From NCBI RefSeq assembly GCF_002009175.1, contig NZ_CP018047.1, positions 7,555,001 to 7,619,000 of the forward strand: a DNA stretch of 64,000 bases, in the 5' to 3' direction. The stretch is from Streptomyces niveus (GTDB lineage Bacteria > Actinomycetota > Actinomycetes > Streptomycetales > Streptomycetaceae). Shown piece by piece: positions 54,071-62,186 of the stretch; the first letter of the stretch is position 1; the number at the start of each line of letters is the position of its first letter. Both the position numbers and the translations under genes were made by a program. The notes under the pieces are model-generated. The model saw only the letters and a list, made by a program, of their open reading frames with translations, was not told the origin of the DNA and made no database searches.

Positions 54071-55114
54071 CTACCGGTTGAGGACCTCTTCGATCTTGTC
54101 GGCGATCTGCTTGGCCTGGATGTCGCGGCCCTTCGCGTTGGGGTGCGCGTACCAGGGGATCTTGGTGCCGGGGAGTTCGAGCTGGGAGTCTTCCAGCAGG
54201 CCGCCGATGCCCCGGTCCGCGCCGTCGCAGGCCGTGTTGCTGCCGGTGTTGGCGTAGAGGTCGACGAAGTCGGCGCCGCCTGCGGCGTCGGCGGCGGCCT
54301 TCTTCATGGTGTCGTTCAGCCGCTTCTGGATCTGGTCCAGGACCGGCAGGGCGTCCTGGGGGATGTCGGCGAGCGGCAGCTGCGTCTGGCCGGGCGCCGC
54401 GGTCTGGCACTTGGTGGTGTCCTCGGGCACGAGCCGGGGGTAGCCGACCAGGACGCGCTTCGCGGCGGGGGCGAAGTAGCGGATGCGCTCGAGCAGCTCC
54501 TCCAGGTCCCCACCGACCCGCTCGAACTGGCCGTCCAGCCACTGCTTTCCGTCACCGGTCTCGAAGAACTCACCGCACTTGGCGGCCGGCTCGTCCTTGT
54601 CCACCGGGTCTCCCGGCAGCAGAGAGGGCTTCTGGAGCTCGTCGGAACACTGCTTCAGGACGCGGTTGAAGCCCAGCGTGTTGCCGCCCATGCTTCCCAC
54701 GGCCAGCTGGGTGTCCTGCTTGAGCGCGTCCTGCTGCGCCGGGACCTCGCCCTGGCCGAAGGGCAGCTCCTGCTTCTCCCAGAAGTGGTGGACGAGGGCA
54801 CCCCCGCAGGAGACGTCCGCCTGGACGTCGAGCGTGATGCCCTTGTCCGCGAGGCTCCGGGTTGCGACGGTGTGGGAGTTCTCCTTCGCCTGGAAGCACC
54901 AGCCCCTCTCGCTGTCCTGGTTGTTCACGGGAGAGATGCCGAAGTTGGAGGTGTAGGAGTCGCCGAAGAAGACGGTCGGCACCGGGTCGGAGGGCGCCGC
55001 GGCGGCGGTTCCCGCCGGGACGGCGAGTGCCAGGCAGCTGCCCAGCGCGACGGCCGCGGCGGCCAGCCGCCGTACCACCGGAGATTTCGTCGTCTTACGC
55101 ATGGCAGAAGACAT
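54071..55114 (-). CDS. Secreted SGNH hydrolase
   Basis: A 347-aa esterase or lipase. Signal peptide about 1-40 (MRKTTKSPVVRRLAAAAVALG...AAAA). Block I is TVFFGDSYTSNFG with the nucleophile Ser; block V is IPWYAHPNAKG with the catalytic His. Three or more Cys pairs suggest an extracellular enzyme. GDSL family members hydrolyse esters or lipids. Start 55114 or the nearby ATG 55102; no clear ribosome-binding site. No obvious operon partner. Confidence 0.85.
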   Translation of the reverse strand: MSSAMRKTTKSPVVRRLAAAAVALGSCLALAVPAGTAAAAPSDPVPTVFFGDSYTSNFGISPVNNQDSERGWCFQAKENSHTVATRSLADKGITLDVQADVSCGGALVHHFWEKQELPFGQGEVPAQQDALKQDTQLAVGSMGGNTLGFNRVLKQCSDELQKPSLLPGDPVDKDEPAAKCGEFFETGDGKQWLDGQFERVGGDLEELLERIRYFAPAAKRVLVGYPRLVPEDTTKCQTAAPGQTQLPLADIPQDALPVLDQIQKRLNDTMKKAAADAAGGADFVDLYANTGSNTACDGADRGIGGLLEDSQLELPGTKIPWYAHPNAKGRDIQAKQIADKIEEVLNR

Positions 55115-55339
55115 GGATGTGCCCTGTCGTCAAGGCCCACGAGAACGGGGCCGGTCAGCTGGAACGCTCAGTGATCATTCATGCGCGAAGAGTCGCAGTC
55201 AAATGGGTGTGTGTGCGACACTCCGACGGCAGCACCAAACCGAGCATCGCCCACGCCAACCCACAGTTCGATCCCCAGCCCGCACGTAGATCGGGCGGCG
55301 CACCAGTGGTCAACGGTCAACTACAAACGCTGCTCACAA

Positions 55340-55879
55340 GATCCCCTCCAGCCCCGACGCGCGGGTGAGTTCGAGGGCCTCAGTGCTGCGGCCGGTCGCC
55401 GCGCCGGGCACCGAGCAGCTCGGCCCCTCCAGCCCCAGAGAGCGCAGCACCTGCCTTCGTTCGACGTACGACTGCCCGACCAGGCTCCGGCCGTCGAGGA
55501 ACATCACGTCGAACACGACCAGGTGGGCCGGCGCACGCCGTGCGGCCCGCTCGACCGCCCCGGCCGGTGCCCGGATGAGTCCCATCCGGGACTGCAACCG
55601 CTCGAAGTCCGCGCGCCCCTGTTCGTCGAGGGCGATGATCTCGCCGTCGAGTACCGCGCCCGCCCGGGGAGCGCGCCGCCGATGTCCAGAAGGTCGAGGT
55701 ATCCCCGGGTGATGACCTCGCCTGAGCGGGAGCGCAGTTCAAAGGTTCCGTCGCCCGGCAGGTACACGATCGCCCGCTGGTCGTCCTGTTTCGTCTCCAC
55801 CGCTCACCGGTCGTCGCCGCCCGGCAGCGGCAGCCTGCCCGGGGTGGCGAGCATGGGCGTGATCCGCGGCGGAGTGACC
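55340..55879 (-). pseudogene. ATP-dependent DNA ligase, N-terminal half
   Basis: Reads RITPMLATPGRLPLPGGDDR, then a TGA where the intact copy has Trp, then AVETKQDDQRAIVYLPGDG, with the catalytic Lys (ETKQD), and later SRSGEVITRGYLDLLDIGGALPG. A frameshift follows, then DFERLQSRMGLIRAPAGAVE to SGLEGI. It corresponds to residues 1-180 of the intact ligase (56848-57810). Its upstream region is also similar to that of the intact gene. A nonsense and frameshift make it dead. Confidence 0.85.
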
Positions 55880-56401
55880 ATGACCCCACCCTCACCCCCA
55901 CCGGGGAGCGGCATACCCGGGCCGGTGAGGTTTCCGCCGAAGGCGGGAGGACCGACTGGCCGCCTGGCCCGTGCCGACGTCCGTCCCCCTGTGCCGGGGA
56001 CGTGCCCTCGCGGCTACGAAGGGGCGGGGAAGGGCGTGATGGTGGCATCGGTCTGGCGGAGCTGTCGGCGCAGGGTCTCGTTGTCCTGGTGGAGTTACTG
56101 AGACAGGTGTGGTTGCCCGCATAAACGGGGTTATGCGACCTGACGTGGTGTCTCAGGACCGTCGTGTCTCACGTGCACGTCGGGTGTGAGCACCACCGCT
56201 GGAGTTGGAGTGCGTCTCAACTCATGGAGACTGCGGTGCGGTTGGGCTTGTTGAGACGGGCTGGGAGGCGCTGGAGAGAACCCCTCGAATAGGGGGTTTC
56301 GTGGGCTACCTGGGTGAGAGGGGATACGGCGGGGCCGCCGCTCACGGTAGTCCTGGGGGGAGCCGCGGAAGCGGGTGTTCCACGTATGGGAAGGACGATC
56401 T
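55880..56401. other. Gap with ligase upstream homology, otherwise nothing
   Basis: The first 120 bases resemble the upstream region of the intact ligase gene (both carry TTCCGCCGAAGGCGG). Beyond that no gene is seen until the small secreted protein. Confidence 0.4.
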
Positions 56402-56710
56402 GTGCGAGCAGTTCTGGTCTCTTTGGTTGCGGCGGTTTCGGTGCTGGGGTTGGCAGGGGCGGCGCCAGCGGCCGAGCGGGCTACCGGCGACGTAGTGATC
56501 TACTCGACTGAACTTCAGCCGTTGAATGTGCTCCACAATCCGGAGGAGTGTCACCAACTGTCTCCGACTGCGCACCAGATCTCGAACCAGACGGACAAGC
56601 CGGTGACGATGTATCAGTTCCCGGGCTGCGTTGGGCCTGAGGCGTGGACGCTTAAGCCGGGCTTTGGGGTTCACACAGCGGGGATGGCGTCGTTCAAGGT
56701 CGGCGAATGA
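56402..56710 (+). CDS. Small secreted protein
   Basis: A 102-aa protein with a signal peptide (VRAVLVSLVAAVSVLGLAG...PAAERA, about 1-27). The mature part has two Cys (PEECHQLSP and FPGCVGPE), likely a disulphide. GTG 56402 is preceded by AAGGA at six bases. The mature part is like small secreted proteins of unknown function in Streptomyces. Confidence 0.7.
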   Translation: MRAVLVSLVAAVSVLGLAGAAPAAERATGDVVIYSTELQPLNVLHNPEECHQLSPTAHQISNQTDKPVTMYQFPGCVGPEAWTLKPGFGVHTAGMASFKVGE

Positions 56711-56847
56711 TCCCGTGCCGTACGGCACGGGGAACGACCCGGAGGACGATGCCGCGCGCACCGGGCAGGGGTAAACCCGTCTGAGCGATGGGGCGCTCGC
56801 CCCCGTCGTCGTCCTGCGGGTTGCCCATCGCCCGGGGTCCGCCCCGG

Positions 56848-57810
56848 TCATCCGAGGTCTTCCGGGGCGAGGCCGGGGCGTAGCCGGTGCCACGAGGGGT
56901 GGCGCAGGTACCCGGCGCGGGTTCGGGAGGTGTAGGTGATCTCACCGACCAGGCGCGGCAGCACCCAGCGGGCGCCGACGATCCGGGGCGCCGGGGTGAA
57001 GGGGCAGTCGGTGATGACGGCGACGGACAACAGCCGTGCCAGGTCGGTCCGTTCACGCTCGCTCCACCCGGTGCCGACGCTCTCGATGTACCGGAGGCGG
57101 CCTTCCGCCCGCTGTCCGATGAGGAGCGCGCCGGGGAGGCCGGCCAGGCGGCCCCGGCCCGGCACCCACCCGCCGACGATCGCGTCGACGGTGAGCGTGT
57201 TCCTGATCTTGATCCACGAGCGGGACCGGACCCCCGGCTCGTACCGGGAGGACAGAAGTTTGCATACGATCCCCTCCAGCCCGGACGTGTGGGTGAGTTC
57301 GAGGGCTTCTGCGCTGCGGCCGATCGCCGCGCCGGGCACCGAGCAGCTCGGCCCGTCCAGTCCCAGCGAGCGCAGCTCCTGCCGTCGCTCGGCGTAGGGC
57401 TGTGCGAGTCGGCTCCGCCCGCCGAGGAACATCACGTCGAACAGGACCAGGTGGGCGGGTGCCCGTCGGGCGGCCCGCTCGACAGCCCCGGCCGGAGGGC
57501 GGATCAGTCCCATCCGGGACTGCAAGCGCTCGAAGTCGGCGCGCCCGTGCTCGTCGAGGGCGATGATCTCGCCGTCCAGTACGGCGGGCGTCCCGGGGAG
57601 TGCGCCGCCGATGTCCAGCAGGTCGGGGTAGGCCCGGGTGATGATCTCACCGGAGCGGGAGCGCAGTTCGAGGGTTCCGTCGCCCGGCAGATACATGATC
57701 GCCCGCTGGCCGTCCTGCTTGGTCTCCACCGCCCACCGCTCGTCGCCGCCGGGCAGCGGCAGCCGGCCCGGGGTGGCGAGCATGGGCGTGATCCGCGGAA
57801 GGGTGACCAT
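56848..57810 (-). CDS. ATP-dependent DNA ligase
   Basis: A 320-aa ligase with an adenylation domain and a C-terminal OB-fold. Motif I is ETKQDGQR with catalytic Lys31 and Arg36; motif III includes DGEIIALDEHGR (Glu81); motif IV is LEGIVCKLLSSRYEPG (Lys184); motif V is WIKIRN (Lys201). This is the compact LigC-like type, used in repair. The ATG at 57810 begins the conserved start; the open frame extends upstream without similarity. Intact, whereas two partial copies are nearby. Confidence 0.88.
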   Translation of the reverse strand: MVTLPRITPMLATPGRLPLPGGDERWAVETKQDGQRAIMYLPGDGTLELRSRSGEIITRAYPDLLDIGGALPGTPAVLDGEIIALDEHGRADFERLQSRMGLIRPPAGAVERAARRAPAHLVLFDVMFLGGRSRLAQPYAERRQELRSLGLDGPSCSVPGAAIGRSAEALELTHTSGLEGIVCKLLSSRYEPGVRSRSWIKIRNTLTVDAIVGGWVPGRGRLAGLPGALLIGQRAEGRLRYIESVGTGWSERERTDLARLLSVAVITDCPFTPAPRIVGARWVLPRLVGEITYTSRTRAGYLRHPSWHRLRPGLAPEDLG

Positions 57811-58006
57811 GAGCGGACTGTCACCCCCGCCGGGACCGGCGTACCGGGGAGTGGTGAGGGTTCCGCCGAAGGCGGGAGGGCCGACTGGCCGCCCGTCCCC
57901 CTGTCCGGCGGTTTTGTTGCCGTGAAGACGCCGTGCCCCGACCCGGGGCGGCCGACCGGGCCGGGGCACGTGAGGGTGAGCCAGGGCAGCTTGCGGGGGC
58001 GGTCGG

Positions 58007-58175
58007 TCAGGCGAAGTGCGACGTGAACTCGGCGAGGCTGATGCGCCGGTTGCCGTCCGTGTCGGCCTCCTTGACGAACTTGGCGAGTGCGATCCCGCCG
58101 ATGGCGCCGTTGTTGGCCTTGCCGTAGTCGCGCAGTTCGCTCAGCCTGATCTCTCCGTTCCCGTTCGTGTCGATT
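58007..58175 (-). pseudogene. EF-hand protein remnant
   Basis: Reads IDTNGNGEIRLSELRDYGKANN and ADTDGNRRISLAEFTSHFA, closely related to the EF-hand gene at 53652. It lacks the first ten or so codons: the frame is broken at GTGAAT just before IDT. Confidence 0.8.
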
Positions 58176-58651
58176 CACTCCGTTACGGGCAGGCACTCGG
58201 TGAGCAGGTCGATGACGTCGTGCCAGGCTCGCTGCGCGTGCTGTGGGTGGTAGCCGACGCCGGGGACCGTGGGGTGGTCGACCGTCGGGTGGTGGAAGGC
58301 CAGTAGCGGGAGCCCCCGCGAGCGCAAGGTTGGGGCGAACCAGACTGAGCGACAACACCGCGTGAGAATCAGACTCCGCCCCGGCCAACTGCGACAACGT
58401 CGCAACTGCATTGGCCAGCTGAGCCCCCTCACCGCTCGTGGTCCTCGTGTTCGACCCGGGTCGAAGGTCATGCCGGAACCTGCACCCTCTCCTCGACCCC
58501 AAAGCGGCGCTCACGATCCGGTTCATGCGGTACCGCGCCCGGGATTCCACGAACCCGCGCGCTTCTTTGTGCGACGTTCTGATCGCTCGCCGGTCCGACG
58601 GTACGGCCTCTCGCTCAGCTGAATCCGGGGCATCACCGCCACTGCGTATCT
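58176..58651. other. Gap with possible hydrolase-like remnant
   Basis: A minus-strand frame at 58175-58330 reads FHHPTVDHPTVPGVGYHP and AWHDVIDLLTECLP, which may be a C-terminal hydrolase fragment. I cannot name it. The rest holds nothing I recognise. Confidence 0.3.
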
Positions 58652-59482
58652 CGCCGGGTGCAGTTGAGGAGGATCGGGGGAAAGCGGCACCCCGGCGTGG
58701 GTCCGGCGGGCAGCATGGTCAGCAGACGCCGGAGAGGCATTCGGCACAGCGGGGAGGAACGCTTACGTGGAACCGTTCACGCCGAAGTTTCAAGGCCGCC
58801 CGTGGGTGAGCGGTATGAGGGTCCTGCACGTGTACGTGCTGCCTCGGGCCGGAGCAGATGACGAACTGCTCAGCATCGCCCACGCGTGTCGGCCGATCCT
58901 CGCCGACTACCCGATCGACCCGCAGTGTGGCAGCGACCCGACCGACGCCGGGCTCCTGCACCTCACGGGTGAGATGCTCGCCGATGTGCCGTCCGACGAG
59001 TACGACGAGACGGCACGGGCCCAAGCCGTGGGCGCTCTGCGCGCGGAGCTGGCGGGCGTGCAAGCGTTCACGACGGAGGTCGGTCCACCCATCGGGAACG
59101 TTGCGGGTGTGGTCCTGGATGTCTGGCCGGAGGCGGACACGGTCGACCTCATCGAGCGGATCCGGTCCGCGATCCGCACTGCCCGAGGTGACCAGGCGCT
59201 TCGGCACTCGGGCGGGCGCCCGCACATCTCGCTCGGCTACGGCTACGGCTCGGCTTCGTCCGACCCGCTCAACGGGGAACTGCGGAACAAGGTGGTCCCG
59301 CGCCGCGCGACGCTGTTCGTCGACCGCGTGCACCTCCTCGACGTGGCATGGACCCTTGACGAAGAACTCGGCGGGTGGCGTATGACGTGGGAGCCGGTGG
59401 CGGAGATCCCTCTGGGCGGCTGAGTTGCTTTCGCCCGGGTCGGGAGCAACGCGTGCTCGGACCCTGCCGGGCGCGCACGGGC
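58652..59482 (+). repeat. 831-bp direct repeat, copy B
   Basis: Appears identical to 43097-43927. Same orientation. Includes the 2H gene and its ribosome-binding region. Confidence 0.9.
58767..59423 (+). CDS. 2H phosphoesterase (LigT-like), copy B
   Basis: A 218-aa protein identical in sequence to the one at 43212. HLT (65-67) and HIS (153-155) motifs are conserved. It lies between the intact ligase (opposite strand) and another, larger 2H protein in the same direction, so this copy may keep the original gene order. The surroundings differ from copy A. Confidence 0.78.
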   Translation: MEPFTPKFQGRPWVSGMRVLHVYVLPRAGADDELLSIAHACRPILADYPIDPQCGSDPTDAGLLHLTGEMLADVPSDEYDETARAQAVGALRAELAGVQAFTTEVGPPIGNVAGVVLDVWPEADTVDLIERIRSAIRTARGDQALRHSGGRPHISLGYGYGSASSDPLNGELRNKVVPRRATLFVDRVHLLDVAWTLDEELGGWRMTWEPVAEIPLGG

Positions 59483-59804
59483 TCCTGGTCGTACGGGAGG
59501 AATTCTGATGAGAACAGCGCCTGGGTCTGGGCCTGGGCCGGACGCCGCCGCCGGCGTCCTCAGCGCTTGGTGAGTCCGACAGGCCCAGGCAACTCCCGCT
59601 CGCCGTCGGAGAGGAACCAGTTGAACCGGTACGGGGCAGCTCCGCGACGCATCTTCGCGAGTGCGTGATCAGCGGCCGGCATGCAGTTGTCGTGCCCGCC
59701 CACGGCATGTCGTGTAGGGGGAACCGACGAGTTCGACAAGTGGGTGAGATAGCGGCGAGGGAGGGGTAGCGTGCCGTCAAGTGCCTGCAATCGGAGGGGT
59801 GGAC

Positions 59805-60824
59805 GTGGAGAGCTTCTTCTCCGAGAAACGTACGTGGGCCGACGGACCGTACCTGCATTTCGTCGCTGTGCTCGACGACCCGGCTTACGTGGCCTACGCC
59901 CAGGCGCACCACGAACTGCTTGCGCCGTACGGCGACCGTGTCGGGATCGTGCCGGCGCCATGGCTGCACTGGACAGCGCAGGGTGTGCACCACCGGCTCG
60001 ACGACGGCCAGGTGGAGACTGCGGTGCAGGCCGTCAGGGAGGCGGCGCGGCACGCTGCGCCCGCAACCGTCACGATGGGCCCGGTGTGGCCGGGGCCGAG
60101 TGCCGTCACCGTCGCGATGTACCCCGAGGAACCGCTCGCCGCCATCAACACCCTCGTACGGGCAGCGATGTCGGCGGTGCCCGGCGTGCAGCTGCGCGAA
60201 TCGGCGACCAGGTTCTGGCCGCACTCCACGCTCGCCTACTTCCGGTCCCCGTCCGTGCACGACGCCGAATTCAACCGCCGGCTGCGGACGATCAGACCTG
60301 AGCGCGTCGAGATCACCATCAGCCGGCTCCTAGCCGTCCACATGTACCAGGACCTCGACGTCGGCTATTACACATGGACGCCGATCGCTGAGATCCCGCT
60401 CGGTGCCGCCGAGGCCGATGCCGCGGCGCCTGAAGTGGTGTGCGGGAAGACACGGACCACGGCGACGTACGGCACCACGCCGCCGTGGGGAGACTCCGAC
60501 GCGGAATCTGAGATCACCGTCGGACGGCTGGCTGTGCAGCCGCCGCTGTCCGAGTCGCAGATCCGGTACGAGTCATTCGCGAGTGCCGCGCTCGACGACA
60601 GCACCTACTTCGAAGACGCCGAGCCGCCCATGCCCGTGTGGCCGGATCCCGTCACGGTCGTCTGCGAGCGCCCGTACGGCGACGGGGTGTGCGGATCCAC
60701 CAGGCTCCGGGTACGCGGCTCGTGGAACAGCCCGGCCGTGATCATCTGCGAGCGCGGGCACAGCTGGCAGGACACCGTCGAGATGATGCGCGAAGTGATC
60801 GTCGCCGCCGAACCGGCGCGGTGA
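59805..60824 (+). CDS. 2H phosphoesterase with zinc-ribbon-like tail
   Basis: A 339-aa protein. The 2H domain (about 15-200) has HWT (His55, Thr57) in PWLHWTAQGV and HST (His140, Thr142) in FWPHSTLAY. After a linker, the C-terminal region has CERPYGDGVC and ICERGHSW, a possible zinc-binding cluster. GTG 59805 has GGAGG seven bases upstream; GTG 59781 and 59799 are alternatives. Its stop overlaps the next gene's GTG (GTGA). Possibly an RNA-end or cyclic-phosphate hydrolase; substrate unknown. Confidence 0.75.
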   Translation: MESFFSEKRTWADGPYLHFVAVLDDPAYVAYAQAHHELLAPYGDRVGIVPAPWLHWTAQGVHHRLDDGQVETAVQAVREAARHAAPATVTMGPVWPGPSAVTVAMYPEEPLAAINTLVRAAMSAVPGVQLRESATRFWPHSTLAYFRSPSVHDAEFNRRLRTIRPERVEITISRLLAVHMYQDLDVGYYTWTPIAEIPLGAAEADAAAPEVVCGKTRTTATYGTTPPWGDSDAESEITVGRLAVQPPLSESQIRYESFASAALDDSTYFEDAEPPMPVWPDPVTVVCERPYGDGVCGSTRLRVRGSWNSPAVIICERGHSWQDTVEMMREVIVAAEPAR

Positions 60825-61249
60825 CCGCGGGCTGGGCCCTACTCGGGGTCCTCGTCGCAGTGGTCATCGCGGCTGTCGGACGCGCCCTCCGGCGCACGGC
60901 CCGGGTGATGATCAGGCAGGACCTGGTGTCGCTGGGCGAGATGCAGCAGCTCGCCGGCGGACTCGCGGAACTGACCACCGCTGCCTACGCCTTCGCGCCG
61001 CCACTCTTCAAGGAGCGCAGCTTCTGGATCGGCTGGATGTGGTGGCGTACCCGGATCGGGCCGGACGGGAAGGCCGAGCGGGACATGGGCTGGGCCCTGA
61101 CGTACCGGCGGGCACGGAAAGCTGCCGGAGTACCCGTCGACTGGCGATCACTCATCGGCAGCGAGTTCGTCGTCGTCCCCAGACGGGACGCCTTGCCCCC
61201 CGCGCCGGCCGAGGACGAGCCGAACAGCGCTCCCCCGCAGAGGCGTTGA
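60821..61249 (+). CDS. Single-pass membrane protein coupled to 2H gene
   Basis: A 142-aa protein with one N-terminal membrane segment (VTAGWALLGVLVAVVIAAVG, about 1-22) and a cytosolic region containing FWIGWMWWRTRIGPDG and MGWALTYRRARKAAGV. The GTG start overlaps the 2H stop codon by four bases, so the two are made together. The pairing suggests that the 2H enzyme works at the membrane. Family unknown. Confidence 0.7.
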   Translation: MTAGWALLGVLVAVVIAAVGRALRRTARVMIRQDLVSLGEMQQLAGGLAELTTAAYAFAPPLFKERSFWIGWMWWRTRIGPDGKAERDMGWALTYRRARKAAGVPVDWRSLIGSEFVVVPRRDALPPAPAEDEPNSAPPQRR

Positions 61250-61512
61250 AGGCACCGGACACCAGACACACACAGTGGCTCACTGCGCAATGTGCGGCCT
61301 TCACACCCCGGTCGTCCGAGTCCCAGGGAAGGCAGCAGCGGACACAGGACGTGTTCAGCCGCCACTTCCAGCTTACGAAGCCGCCAGCTGGCTTCGTCGG
61401 TCTACTGCTCGATAAAGCCAGCCAAGCGGGTGGACGGGGTGTTCGTGGACGAGGTGGTCGGGGACCTGATGGCCCGATACCGAGCAGCGGAGAACTCGCG
61501 CGCCGGCCGGGT

Positions 61513-62166
61513 TCAGATGAGTCCGTGCCGCATGGCGTGGGCGACTGCGTGTGCCCGGTTACGCAGGTGCAGCCGGGCCATCACTGTCTGCACGTCGTTT
61601 TTGATCGTGCGTTCGGAGTAGCCCAGCTTCGCCGAGATTTCCGCGGTGTCGCATCCCTCGGCGACCAGCCGCAGGACGTCGGTCTCTCGCTCTGTCAGGC
61701 CGGTGAAGTGCAGGCCGCGGGGGATGAGCACCTGGTTCTGGAGGCGGCCGACCTCATCGAGGAGGCGTCCGAGAAGGTCGGGCGGCAAGTGCCCGTCGCC
61801 TTGGGCGACTCTCGCGATCACTTTCACCAGACGCTCCGGTGTGGCGTCGGCGCGTCGGATCACGCCGCCGATGCCGCACTCCACGGCACTCAGGAGCTTC
61901 TGCTCGTCGATGCCACTGGTGACCAGGAGGGTGCGGCAGCTGGTGGTGCGCTGGATGTGGCGCAGCGTGATCAGTGCCTCCTCGTCGGCGATGTCCGCGA
62001 CGACGACCACGACCTGGGGCGCGGTCTCGGCGTTCCGCTCGGTGATGATGATCTCGGGGCGGTGTCTGAGCTGGCTGACGACGCCGGCGACGGATATCGG
62101 GTCCCGGGCCTCGATGGCCACTGAGATGCGCTGGTCAACTGGGGCCTCGCCCGTATGAGTTTCCAA
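61513..62166 (-). CDS. LuxR-type regulator with degenerate receiver
   Basis: A 217-aa protein. The C-terminal LuxR helix-turn-helix is clear (LTERETDVLRLVAEGCDTAEISAKLGYSERTIKNDVQ). The N-terminal domain has a receiver-like layout, but the acidic pair is ARD, the phosphoacceptor region reads VVVVADIADE, and the conserved Lys is replaced by Arg (GVIRRADA). It may respond without phosphorylation. TTG 62166 is preceded by AAAGGA at seven bases. The gene follows the helicase gene by 20 bases and is probably in its operon. Confidence 0.78.
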   Translation of the reverse strand: METHTGEAPVDQRISVAIEARDPISVAGVVSQLRHRPEIIITERNAETAPQVVVVVADIADEEALITLRHIQRTTSCRTLLVTSGIDEQKLLSAVECGIGGVIRRADATPERLVKVIARVAQGDGHLPPDLLGRLLDEVGRLQNQVLIPRGLHFTGLTERETDVLRLVAEGCDTAEISAKLGYSERTIKNDVQTVMARLHLRNRAHAVAHAMRHGLI

Positions 62167-62186
62167 TTCCGAATCCTTTCGCGGTG

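Larger units (their letters stand above)
44496..55339. mobile_element. Segment apparently inserted into the ligase gene
   Basis: The ligase C-terminal half ends at about 44492 and its N-terminal half starts at about 55340, both on the minus strand and in the order expected if this segment had been inserted between them. Both inner ends read TTGTG inward. Flanks are GACCCC on the left and GATCCCC on the right, a possible short target repeat. The contents are mixed (integrase remnant, Tn3 pieces, resistance-like and secreted-protein genes), so it may be composite. Confidence 0.5.

Noticed and set aside
58719..60260. A 513-codon minus-strand open frame across the 2H genes
   Set aside because: It is antisense to two genes with clear 2H motifs and has no recognisable domain.
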